Positions 34,512 to 45,814 of a stretch of 64,000 nt of DNA are shown one piece after another. The first letter of the stretch is position 1; each line of letters starts with the position of its first letter. The translations under genes were made by a program, and so were the position numbers. The notes under the pieces are model-generated. The model was not told the DNA's origin and did not search any database. It was given only the letters and a program-made list of their open reading frames with translations. The stretch is from Globodera rostochiensis (lineage: Eukaryota; Nematoda; Chromadorea; Rhabditida; Heteroderidae): positions 930,001-994,000 of the forward strand of contig JAEVLN010000017.1 in NCBI GenBank assembly GCA_018350325.1, read 5' to 3'.

Positions 34512-35806
34512 ATGTCGGACAACATAAGCGACGAAGAGCAGCAACAGCAAATGCAGAAAATGTGAGTTTGTTTCCCAGAAGAGTCAAACCAAAAGCAATA
34601 AATCCCCAAATTTCAGTTCCATTTGTGCCGACGTTTGGCTCAAAGTCTTCGCCTTCGTTAGCCGTGTTGAGCTCGGACTTATAATGGCGCTGATCAGTGA
34701 TCGATTTGACTTTTTGGTGGACGTGCACTTCAACTTGAGCAAATGGTCGTTGGGTTCACTGCAAATTCTTCGTGCAATTGACGGAAATGACGCAGAAATT
34801 GCCTACAAACGCTCTGGTGAACTGGTGTCAATTCCTCAAGGACCGCTTCCAAGCAAAGTGATCGGCTTCGAACGCATTGAAATCTGGTCGGTTCTTTCTT
34901 AAAAAGTTTACAAATTTAAAATGTTTTAAACTTTCAGTTACGTCGACCAAACCGTCATCGAATTTCTTCAACGCATTCGCCGACTTTTTGATTCTTCCGG
35001 GACAAGTGTTGAAATTGGTACCTCCTGCAATCAATGCAGCTTGGGAATCATTTGGCAAAAGATTTGGCCGTTGATCAACGACAACATTTTCCACTTTTCT
35101 TTGTTCGGTGATCATCTCGATCATTTGCGACAGTTCTCTCCGGCCATTCTTCGCAACTGCGCAAAGCTCCGATCGATCGATTCCTGTTTACTTTTCTTCG
35201 AATTTCCGGCCAAAGACAACGCCGATGCTTCTTCTGCCCAAGCCGTGGCCAAATGGATGCTCGCTCCTCGTGAAGATGGACTTCCAAAAATGCTTGATTG
35301 TTACTTTAACTCGACGGGACTGGAAGGACTCAAAGAGGTAACTCTTCCATTTTTATAATCAAATATTTTAATAATACTTTCTATAGTAGATGGGGGGATA
35401 TGAGAGTAATTAGGTACATATTCCCTTCGTTTTTAGGCCTTTGTCGATGCTTCGGAGCCGGTCAATTTCATCATCAAGGCCATCCTTTGGAATTATGAGG
35501 AAGTGGACGCTGACGTTGTGCCATTTGAGCTGAAGAACTATTGGACGCGGGAGCGATTGACATTGGAACGCCTCAACGAATTCTTTTGGCTGTTGGTGCG
35601 TTGTCCGATTGCGCGAGAAGAGGCGAAATGGGCCGAGTGGGAGGAGGAAGCACTTGTGTTGTGGAACGCTCAGTGTAATATCTTCATCAACTTCAAAGAC
35701 AGCGCCATCGGCAGCGGGTACGGGAATAGTCTCGGAACTTCATCTCCCATCGTTAAATCTTTTTTTTAGGATGTTTCTGGCAGGACGAAAGTGTCTGATC
35801 GCTTGA
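34512..35806 (+). CDS. F-box-like protein of a cyst-nematode-expanded type
   Basis: Five exons: 34512-34561, 34617-34886, 34938-35337, 35437-35717 and 35770-35806, phases consistent, 345 residues. After a short Gln-rich start comes an F-box-like helix pattern ([20 protein letters not shown]), then [56 protein letters not shown], a middle domain with [17 protein letters not shown] and [16 protein letters not shown], then [20 protein letters not shown], ending in a short basic tail. F-box proteins usually link substrates to SKP1-cullin ligases. I know this layout as a repeated family in cyst-nematode genomes; no signal peptide is visible. Function of the C-terminal domain unknown. Confidence 0.8.
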
Positions 35807-36707
35807 GTAAGCAATGCAGTGAATGTGCGGACAGAGGACGAACGAGGAAATTCAAACAAAAAATCGATCATAATTGCTGATTCACTACTTTGCTGTATTA
35901 ATATTGGAATCTGCTTACTTATTTGTTGTATATTATATCATGAAAATAAAAAATGTGACGGGGGCTGATTTTTGATCATTTCCAAAATGTTTGATCACTT
36001 TGAGCAAGCATTTGGCCTATCCGTCCACCTTGACAGTCCCAATGAAAATGATTTGTGGGAGAAATGCTTCTTCCCAAATCCCAACCGCAGCAGTTATAGT
36101 CGTCCGATTGTGGGCTAGAAATGGAATATTTTTTGAATAATAAGTGATCAACGTCTATTTGGGATCCCGTTTTCCATAGAAAAAAAAGAATTTGAAGCGT
36201 CGAGTTTGGGGGCGATGGCGACCGTATGCCAAAGCAAGACAAGGATTCAAAAACGGATACGATACTGTTTTGTGCTGACAATGTGGAGCGGACAGAAGAT
36301 TCAGTGCAGGGACATTTCAGAGCCGTTGATCATAACTTTTTTTAAGCTTGATGTCATTCGAAAGCTCTTAATTAGGGTTGTCGTTTTTAAGAAATTTTCG
36401 GTTAACCGAAACCGAAATTTTAGGTTTTCGAACCAATTTTTTGAAACGCCAATTACAAACCAACCCGAGAAAATTTCAAAGAATTTTTAATAGAAGACGG
36501 AAAATTTACATAAATTTTAATCGAATTGTTTGGAACCGCTTGTATACATTATATATTCGACGCATCTTAACCCCCCCCCACCCTCCACTCGATATAATCA
36601 ACACAAGAACGCAGCCCGCAAATTTAACAAATTCATAAAAAATATATTAATGTGAGAGAACATCGTCGTCAAGGTGATTCTTGAACTTGGGCATATGCCT
36701 TCGCTTT
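35807..36707. other. Intergenic region with repeat fragments
   Basis: 36380-36470 contains AACCGAAACCGAAATTTTAGG, a phrase also found at 50995-51090 (CCGAAAACCGG types). A C-run is at 36570. No gene supported. Confidence 0.5.
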
Positions 36708-39244
36708 TCAACTGAACTTCGCCTGAGAAAAGTCCATCTCCGGGTGCTGCTCCATAAACCTGCAAAAAATGTTGTCGTTTTACTCTCAGCTTGTTCTAAT
36801 TTGTAAGCAGAGGCAGTCTTGAAAAATTAGACCAAATTTCATTCCCAAAATGCAAAAAAGTGCAAATTCAGCAGACCCAGCCAGACCTGCTCTAGTTTAC
36901 ATAAGTGAGCACTGACTTCTTAAGAATGTCCTGCTTCTTCTTCTCTTCGGAAGTTGGGAGGCCGAGTTCCTTCTGACGCTGATCGTACATCATTTTCTCG
37001 ACCATTGAGCGTGTCTCTCCATCCAGATCCTTAATTCTTTGTTTGTTTTTTTGTTGAAAAAATGCGCTTAAGGGAATCCCGTTCCCGCCGATCTCTAGCC
37101 GATAGGCGCCGTCGGGAATTTTTTTTGAAGATTTAACGATATTTGGTCAGAAAAGTGGTCAGGATTTTTAATTTACTTACATTTTGATGTCCTTTTCCCG
37201 TCCTCCCCTTCTAAATTCCGCCCCTTCTCCCTACGAGCCCATTCATTTGAGTGCCCTCCGCCCCTTTTACGTATTTTTGGGAATTAAATTTTATAAAATT
37301 AGCGTTCTGAAAAAAGCATCATACGGATAGTTTGGAGTTCTCCGGCTGCACCTGCAAAAATCAATCATTTTAAGTAGGTCGTCGCATCAAAATTAAGTTT
37401 TTTTAGTAATTAAATTCAGAAAACCGGTAGTAATTAATTTCTTAATAAACAATAAATAAATAAAAACAAAAAGAGAAAACAGCGACGGACCTTCTGCGTG
37501 TCGATCTCCGGGTCACTTTCCATCAATTTGTTCCACCAGTGCATTTGGTTGATCTACAAAAGTCGTCGGATTTTGGGGTTTAGGAGAGAAAACAAATCGG
37601 AAATTTGAAGCCCAGTTTATTCTTACTCTAACACAGAAATGCCAAATCTGCCAGAGAGAACAAAATATCCAAATCGACCAACCTTTTCGAGAGTGATGAC
37701 CACGCAACGTTTGTCCTCAATCACCCAGGTCATCGACTCCACCTGGTTGGGGATTAAAATTTAGAGTTAGTTTGCCAAATTTGCAAATTTTGATTGTCCG
37801 ACGAACCGGGGATTAAAATTTAGAGTTAGTTTGCCAATTTGCAAATTTTGATTGTCCGACGAACCGGGGATTAAAATTTAGAGTTAGTTTGCCAAATTTG
37901 CAAATTTTGATTGTCCGACGAACCGTTGTTTGCCAAATTTGCAAATTTTGATTGTCCGACGAACCACTTCCCCTCCCCCTCCCACCTTGATTTCCTCGTT
38001 GAGCGGACCGTCCACAACGGGCGGATGTCCTCGAAGGCCTACCTTCAAATGGCGGCGCTGTGCCTCCACAATTAGGTCCTTCGCCTGAATTCGGAACGGC
38101 TCCCAAAACAGCCATTTCGCTGCCAAACAAACCTTAAGCGGAAAGCCAAGCGACGGGAATGGCATGCGCACTTCCAACTCGCCGAGTGTCTGCGTCCACT
38201 GGTATTGCTCCAGATCACAACTACAATAAAAATTTTTTTTTCTAAATTTTGGCTTATGTAGTTTTAAACAAAATTTGATTAAAACAATCACAACGGTTAT
38301 TGAAGCGCCAAGCTTTTCTATTTTGCAGACTCAAATCACCTACCCGTTGCCCACGTTCGGCTTCATTTTGTTGCAGCTGGCCGGCTCGTCAGAAACGGGC
38401 ATCGATAATGAAAATAAAAAATAAATGACGAAAGTAATGCGGAGGCAAACTCAATTAATGCCAGACACGTAGAAAATTTGGTAAATTTTCTAAATTTCAG
38501 ACTGAATATTCGGGAAATTTTTAATGTGGAAAACAGTTTAAGCACGGTTTACACTGTTCTGTTCTAAATTTGAGAAAAAATTCTTGGAACCGGAAGAGGA
38601 CGTTTGTATTTTCCTGTACCTGTATTTTTTCATTTTCGGCAGAGTTCGCGGAAGCGGTCACCGCTTCGTCGACAGTGGTCGATTGTTCGGCCAATTTCCT
38701 AAATTTGGAGTGATTCGATTTTTAGAAATTTCTTTATTTTTTTCTTGTAAAGCACAAACTCTGCGTCCAGTTTCTGCTGCAACTCAGCAGCTTCCGCGTC
38801 AGAGAGTTCGCGCACCCGTGTGAATTGCGCCTCGTCTTTGGCCCGCTGGGCGGCCCTTCGATCGGCCAACTTTCGCTCCTCCGCCTCTTTGCGCAATCGC
38901 TTCTGTTCTGCCTCCTGTCAATTTTTTTTTCAATTTCAAACTCAACCGAAAAATCGAGATTTAATCCAAACTGACTGATTGGAGTCGTCCTAATCTCTTC
39001 CGTTCTCCTACCAAACTTTCACAAATAGGAAAAAAACCTTTTTGGCCCCGGAAGCATGCTTTTCAAAAGCATCGATAACAATTTGACGTGCAGAGTCAAG
39101 CGAAGCCCCGGTGTAAAAGTCAGTCTTGCGAGAAAGGAATGAAAAAATGTGATCAAACAAGTCCGGCACTCCGCCGCCTAAAGACGTGGCCAGCGAAAGC
39201 AACACACCATCCACACGCTCTTGCTGATCTGCCGAAGAAGTCAT
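36708..39244 (-). CDS. Nuclear migration protein NudC
   Basis: Minus-strand multi-exon gene from the ATG at 39244 to the stop at 36708. NudC is an HSP90 co-chaperone acting with dynein/LIS1. Order of segments: the N-terminal domain in 39244-39040 ([20 protein letters not shown] ... VIDAFEKH), a coiled Lys/Glu/Arg region (38915-38750: [20 protein letters not shown]), [12 protein letters not shown], the CS domain (38220-37985: [16 protein letters not shown], then [20 protein letters not shown]), [69 protein letters not shown], and the terminal [16 protein letters not shown]. All conserved blocks are present. Introns carry a 61-bp tandem repeat and a GGCGCCGTCGGGAA-type dispersed repeat (37080-37130). 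Confidence 0.93.
37745..37965. repeat. 61-bp tandem repeat in a NudC intron
   Basis: Three full units and one partial unit of GGGGATTAAAATTTAGAGTT ... TTGATTGTCCGACGAACC. Spurious open frames cross it. Confidence 0.85.
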
Positions 39245-39299
39245 TGTCGGAAAGCTTAACTGAAAGAAACTAGTTGCTTAATTAGGAAAAGTCGGTAAT

Positions 39300-39840
39300 A
39301 CGGCTATGGGTTTACTTAAAAGTCGTTTTTCCCTAATTTTAAATTTCAACCGAAAACCGATTTAAAATTCTCAAGTTTTATTGGTAATACTAAAGATGGT
39401 GCCCCCCACTTAAAAATAGTTTTCAAAGTCGCTAAAGAAGTGTTTCCTTGACAAACGATTAAGCAGTTTGTAATGCGCAAAAGCATATAGAAAGCTTCAA
39501 TTTTTTAACTCATTCAACTGACACAATCAAAGAAATTGTTGTCCCGGTTTTTTTCAAGCTCTGTTCGAAATGTCCGACGGACATTTCAAAATTGGACATT
39601 TCGTCCGGTAGCAGGGAAAACGACAAAATGACCGGAGCCGAATTCAGAAAAAAAAATTCATCAACCATCCCATGTCTTTAGGGTTGCTTTGGTGCTGAAA
39701 CTGAAATTTCGATCAAGAATTTTGTTTTTGACCAAAAGGGTCCCCCGATTTTGCAAACTTTGGAGAGCCATAACCTTCTTCAAGAGGTTTCCGCGCAAAA
39801 ATTTTTGCAGATTCGTACTCAGCTGGATGAGTTTCCCTAA
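39300..39840. mobile_element. Foldback-type repeat between NudC and cis-prenyltransferase
   Basis: 39725-39830 carries CCAAAAGGGTCCCCCGATTTT, GAGAGCCATAACCTTCTTCA and TTTGCAGATTCGTACTCAGC in the same order as the right half of the element in 14-3-3 intron 1. The left partner is diverged. No gene. Confidence 0.55.
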
Positions 39841-39994
39841 TTTTCTATCTCTTTCTTTTCCTTTTTTGCTGTGGAATAAATTAAACATTTTTTCGTTTCA
39901 TTTTAGGGGACGAGTGAGGGAAGGGAATACGTCTGACATTAATTGAGTTCGCCTCCGTATTACTTTCGTCATTCATTTTACATTTTCATTGTCG

Positions 39995-42900
39995 ATGTCC
40001 GTTCCTGATGGGCCGGCCTGGTTTAGGCATGAACCACTGTCATGGTGGAGTCGTCTCCTGGTGTCGGCAGTCAAAGTATGCTATGCAAAGTGGTTAAAAA
40101 TGCATTTGGCCAAACCCACGCAGAATCCAAAAGGGAAATTTCACTTATTTAATTGGTTCAAATCTCGGCAATCATGCAGAATTGGTAACTACTATATTTG
40201 AAAATTTGTAAAAAGATGCTCAAGTTGTTTTGGGGGACGAGAATCTGAATTTGATCTCTATTTTGACCGATTTCGAACTCCGTCCGGACCAGGGACGTAT
40301 TTAGGGGGGGGGGGGGGGAGGGCACAGCCGGCACGTGCCCCCCCCCCCCCCATTCATGGGTTAAATCAATAAAATTTGAGTGTCAGATTTGTGATCAGAA
40401 CTCTCGAAAGCCCCCAGTTGTTAATTTTTTAGCTCAAATATTTTTTACATAATGAAAAAAGTGTGTACCTATATTCCTTTTTTTAAAATTTTCTGTTCCC
40501 CATTCAGCTTGGACCAACGCCTCGTCACATTGCCATTGTAATGGACGGAAATCGCCGTTTTGCGCGCTACCGCAAATTGGGCACAGTGATGGAAGGGCAT
40601 TCCGCCGGATTTTTACAGCTGACCAAGGTTTGTATATATCGGAAATTTCGTGAAACAATTCGGCACTTCTCCACTTGATGAAAGCACAAAAATCTTTTAA
40701 AAAAATTAAAGGGAATGGTAACGAATTGCTGTATCTCGAAAATTTTTTAAAAATTTTTACAAACGTTTTCGTAGATTTTTAAAAGATTTTTTGGATTTAT
40801 GCATAAATTATTTTTCACGTTTCTGAAATTTTGAAAAATGTTCGAATTCTGGTTCAGGGACGGATTTCACGCTCGGATTCGTGTTCTAGCATTTTTTGAC
40901 CCCAGAAAATATGCTTTCTGTATTTAAAAATTTTTTTTTGTCTGCCCAATTCGTTACCATTGCCAAATTAAAATAACTAAAAAATACCAATTTGCCGGTT
41001 TTCAAATTTTTTAAAAATTCAAGTTTTTGTGCGGGAGGGGGGGGGATGACAGGCGCCGCCGCAAATTTTTGAGTTTTTGGAATTTTAAGGATATTGGCCC
41101 AAAAATTATTAATTTAGCAAAACAAAAGGGTCCCACCCAATTCGTTGTGGGGAAGCTTACGAATATTTTTTGATTTTTTTTTCATTTCGGAGTCATTCAT
41201 TCATTCTGACTGCAATTTGTCTTGTTTTATGCATTAAAAATTGATCATTTAGGTTTTGGATTGGTGCGACACGTTGGGCGTTGAAGAGGTTAGAAATTTG
41301 TTGTATTTTGGCTAACACAATTACATTGGCCCCAATTGGTGAAGTTTAAGCGCTTTCTGTCAAACTCTTTTTTTTTTAAATAATCGGACCCTTTTGGATC
41401 ACTTTTTGGGTTTTTAAATGCCAAAGCTTTTTGTTGAGTTTGAAACTTTTTTTCTTTGTTTTCAGGTGACCGTCTTCGCTTTTTCAATCGAAAATTTCAA
41501 ACGGTAAAAACATTTTTATGTGAAATTTGGTTTTGACTGTTTGTATAAGTCCAAAAACTTTAGTATTGCCAATCATTTTTTGATCTTAACATTTCTTAAA
41601 ATTATTTTACATTATCCGAAGGTCCGAAGACGAAGTGAACGGTCTGATGACATTGGGCGAGAAACGTTTCACGCAGCTGCTCGAACACACGTAGCATAAT
41701 TATGAATTAAAAAACATAAATTTTGTTTTTGTTAACCAGAAAAGCAGTCCAAAAATGTAGCGCACATTTCCCGTGGACTTTTTAAGATTTCTGTTTTTTA
41801 TTTGAGTAAAAAGTGTCTTAAGAATAAAAATTTATCAAAAAATATTCACAAGAATGGTTTGGGGTTTTTTAAATTACAAAAATTGCCCCTCCTCTGGCTA
41901 TATAGTAATACCTTTGCTGTCATCGACTAATTTTTTCGGAATTTTCAGGTCCAAACTCATTGAGCGTCGCGTCGGCATTCGCTTCTTCGGCGATCGGTCG
42001 CTGTTATCAGATAAAATTCGCGAATTGATGGCCGAAATTGAGCGGGTCAATCCGACAGATGGCACTAACGCAAAGTTGGACAACATTTTATGTTTATTTA
42101 GGAGAAACGCCCAGAGGCGTTTATTAAGCAAATTTGATCACATTTCTACGCGTTTCTGACCGATCATTTTTCAGGATCTTTCTGAACATTTGCCTTTCCT
42201 ACACCTCGCAAAATGAACTCTTACGCGCTTTTGAGTCAATCCGTCGCGATGTCAAGGCTGGAACATTGGACAAAAGGTCTTAAAAATTAAAAAAAAACAT
42301 TTTACTGCCATTTGATATACTTGTACAGGGGGCGGTCTAGGACCCCCTCCACGTCGTCGTAAGCGGTTGGGGGTTAAGAATTTGTCAAATTCTTAGAATT
42401 CCGAGGCAAAATCTACAATTTTCCGAGAATGTAAGAAATTTTTTTCTTCAACATATTGTCAAAAAAAAATTTGCCTTCGATCGGACCACTCTCCCTGTAC
42501 AGATGTGCTTTGATTTTTTTAAAAAGCGAGGAAAAAAAGCACGAAAAAAATAACTAAAAAAAAATACAAAAAATCCCAAGAAAATAAAACCTTGCATGAG
42601 GCAAAATTCGAAGATAAGCGGCGTTTAATGAAATCGTTCAAATTTAGCTGTTTTTTCAGTAAAATCGATGCCGCTTTGCTCTCCGCTCGCATGGACACGC
42701 GCGACTGTCGTCCGCTCGATTTGCTCATACGGACAAGCGAATGTCGCCTCAGCGATTTCCTAATTTGGCAGGCAAACATTTTCAATTGTTTATTTACTGC
42801 GTTATAATATTAAAGTTTAAGTCGTCTTTTGATTGTATTTTTAAAAAATGCCTTCAAAATTCCACTAATATTTTAACACCTATTTGTGTTGTGTTACGAT

Positions 42901-43343
42901 GGATTGCTTTCAGAATTAATTGTTTCATAATTTGCGCTTTTTCATCACACCTGTATAAGGGGTGACCACACGGACACACCCCCCCCCCCGTCGTAAATTT
43001 TGGCATTTCTTTGAAAAATTCCATTCCTATTGCTAAAAAGCTTCAAAAAATCGCCCGGAGACCACTTCCCCCCATGGTCCAATCGTAATGGGCCTCGGAT
43101 TGGCCACCCCTTTACAGGTGTGTTTTTCTATCCCCCAAAAAGGCATTCCAAATTATTTCCAATTAAATTATTCATTTTGCCCCCCCCCCGTTTCAGCTCC
43201 AATGCTCTCCCCGCTGTATTCTGAAGTTTGACAACGACGTCCTTTGGCCCCAATATTCGCTTTCCCACCTCCTCCGGGCCATCGTCCACTACCAAATGGC
43301 CCAACTTCGCTGCGGGTGGTGGACAATTCGGGGGCTGCGATGA
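39995..43343 (+). CDS. cis-Prenyltransferase (dehydrodolichyl diphosphate synthase type)
   Basis: Nine exons on the plus strand from the ATG at 39995 to the stop at 43343. The enzyme extends farnesyl diphosphate with isopentenyl diphosphate to make polyprenol for dolichol at the ER. Motifs in order: an N-terminal amphipathic helix (WWSRLLVSAVKVCYAKWL at the first exon end), HIAIVMDGNRRFARYRK with the catalytic Asp (exon at 40508-40626), LDWCDTLGVEE, VTVFAFSIENFKR, SEDEVNGLMTLGEKRFTQLL, RRVGIRFFGDRSLL, LNICLSYTSQNELLRAFESI, RTSECRLSDFLIWQ, and a last exon with LQCSPRCILKFDNDVLWPQY. The normally RTSGE-V-RLSDF block appears one residue short (RTSE-C-RLSDF), which may be real or an error. Introns are long and include a GGCGCCGCCG-type repeat at 41030. 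Confidence 0.92.
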
Positions 43344-44597
43344 TCGCCTTGCCAATTTTTTGGAAATAAAAAGAGATTTTATTTGTTGAAATTATTTTTG
43401 TTCATCAGTTGTGTTTCGTTTTTGAAGTTCGACTTTCATTGTTTAGTGCTCTTTACTTATTCTCCGCCGTTTTGTATTGTTTTGATTGGATAATTATTAT
43501 TTATGAATTATTGGTACGTAATTATTTATTACCTAATTTTGTTTTTCCTTTCAATTGATGGGCCACACTCTCTTATGCGCAAAACTTAGACTTCTTTCGG
43601 TGTTCAAATGTTTTTCTATTGCAATTGCTCTTTTTTTGTGTTGTTTTTCAGTGTTGCTGATACATCCAATACATATCATCCACAAAAATTGTTGTTAATT
43701 GGAAAAAAAATAACGGGCATGCTCATCAGTTAATTAGCAAAACATCTTTTGTAATCTAACTATAATTCGACTCCGTAGACGACAGAATAAGAAGACAGAA
43801 TGTGGACTGTATTTAAAAACACCAAAAAATTCACAATTTTAAACTATTTTAGTAAAAAGAGATTGTAAAGACATAAAAAAACTAAATTTTCAACAATATA
43901 AAATCAGCATGTGCAAAAAAAACACCTCAAATTTTTCCAAACCATAGCTGAACTTTATTGAACGCTGCGGTCTTTGATTAGGTAGCTTTGTCCTGTCCCT
44001 TTCAGCAGTTCGCGGGGGTGGGGGGGGGGGACAATTGTTTTTGTTTTCTCGTATGACTGACTCAGTCATCGAAAGCTCAAATTTAAAATGAGTCACAACA
44101 TATTTTTTCATTTCTTTCATTTTCGTTTGATTTTCCTCCCCCCCCCCTTTTTTTCACCCATTCCGTTTACTTTATTTAGTCCTCTAAAGGGTTGGGTTGC
44201 TAATGTACATATTTATACATACACTTACAAATTAGAAACCAGTTTCTTTTCCGTTTGGTATGGGCGTCCCTTTTTATTTTGCCAATTTTATTTTCGCATC
44301 AAATCGATCGGTTGCCCCCCCCCTCAATTAGTCACCGCCACACAATTCAATTCTTGCTCACTTTCTCTCCCAACTTTGGTAGATTTCGACAATCATTTCG
44401 GGTACTTTATTTTTTTGATTTCCACAAAAACTTATTTTAAAATATATTTTAATTTTTAAATTGTAAATTATTATTTTAAAGCCCAACGCCTATCGTTATG
44501 TTATTGAAAAATTGAATTCTGAGAATACCTAATTAATGAATTAATGAAATTTAGAAATAATTAGGCCTTTATACATAAAGAAGAATTTTTATTGACC
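43344..44597. other. Intergenic region, no gene seen
   Basis: AT-rich, with several homopolymer C or G runs (44015, 44140, 44320). Open frames are short and of low complexity. The last few hundred bases should contain the promoter of the small Cys-rich gene. Confidence 0.5.
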
Positions 44598-45077
44598 ATG
44601 GAGCAGCACACGTACACGGAACAACCTCAGCGTCAGGTACGCTTTTGAATTCTTCTTCACATGAAAAAGAGAAAATGCACATTTAGAACTTCCAGTACTA
44701 CCCAAATCCGCCTCCCCCGGTGGTGTGAGTATTTTTGAAATTTAAATAATTGAATATTATTATTGTTAATTAAATTGTATTTTGAATTACCTAAACAATA
44801 ATTAAACATGAAAAAAGGGGTCTGAAGGAAACGACTAAAATTGTTTAAATTTTGCTCTTGAACAGCATCGCAAAAAAATAATTTTATGATTTTCATACAT
44901 CGACTTTAAAACGGATTACGGAACAATTTTTCGACGCGAATGTTTTGTGTCCATTGCTTTCCAATCAAAAGGTACGAGCGTCGTTATGCCGAGAGGGACA
45001 GCGGGCCGCGCTGTGTGCCGTGTTGTTGCTGCTTTCCGTGCATTCCGATTCCGTTGTGCTTTGACTGCAACTGTTGA
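44598..45077 (+). CDS. Small Cys-rich protein, CYSTM-like (60 residues)
   Basis: Three exons: 44598-44636, 44687-44724 and 44972-45077, with GT-AG borders and matching phases, giving 60 residues. The N-terminal half is Gln/Tyr/Pro-rich (MEQHTYTEQPQRQ, NFQYYPNPPPPVV), followed by YERRYAERDSG. The C-terminus is RCVPCCCCFPCIPIPLCFDC-NC, with nine Cys in about 20 residues. A polar Pro/Tyr-rich head followed by a Cys-rich hydrophobic tail is the CYSTM-like layout (tail-anchored, often palmitoylated, stress-linked). It is too short to show in a length-filtered ORF scan. Family assignment is by layout only. Confidence 0.65.
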
Positions 45078-45814
45078 GAGGACGCCGACGGCGACGGCGG
45101 ATTTGGGTGGCGTGCAGAATGGGCATAACAGAATGGCATAAAATGGTGCCCGTCCATCCCATCCCATCCAATTCATTCAATTTAATCGAGAATTTGTGTT
45201 TTATTTACACTTTTTAGGGCCGTAAGCAATTAATGTTTGAGCTCTAACTTTTACCATAACATTTTGAGTTGACCAAATATTGTTGTTCTGCTGCTGATCA
45301 TTCATTTTGTCAGTAACGACACCTTTTTTTATTATTAATTCAATTACAATTCAATATATTTAAAGAATAAATAATTGTGGATTAGGTGAGGGAGAAGATT
45401 GTGACGGATGCGAAGTCGATAATTGATTTTAAATATTACATTTTTCCAAATTTACATTATTCATTATTTTTCTAAATGAAAAGTCTTCCTTTTAATTTCG
45501 TTTAGCTTTTTCAGATTATAAATTTGTTTTTTTACGCAATTTATTATACAGTATATAGGTAGGTAATTGTCCTAATTGATGTCGCGCACAAAAATTCTGC
45601 AACTTTTTTATTCAAATTTAATTTTATTGCCAATAATACTGTGCAAAGTTCCTCCAACAAACATTCTCTATGGTAATGACGCTTAAAAAAATGAAAATAA
45701 TGATAATGCTTTAACAAAAAAATTTTGTTCAAATTTGGAATAAAATTTGATTTTTTGAAAAATTAACAAAATTCCATCCATCCAACGGGCCAAAGAAACA
45801 ATACAATTTTTAAG
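45078..45814. other. AT-rich intergenic region
   Basis: Very AT-rich. No exon could be supported. The true first exon of the giant gene downstream may lie here; an ATG followed at once by a GT donor at 45670 was considered, but its frame closes after about 65 codons. Confidence 0.4.
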
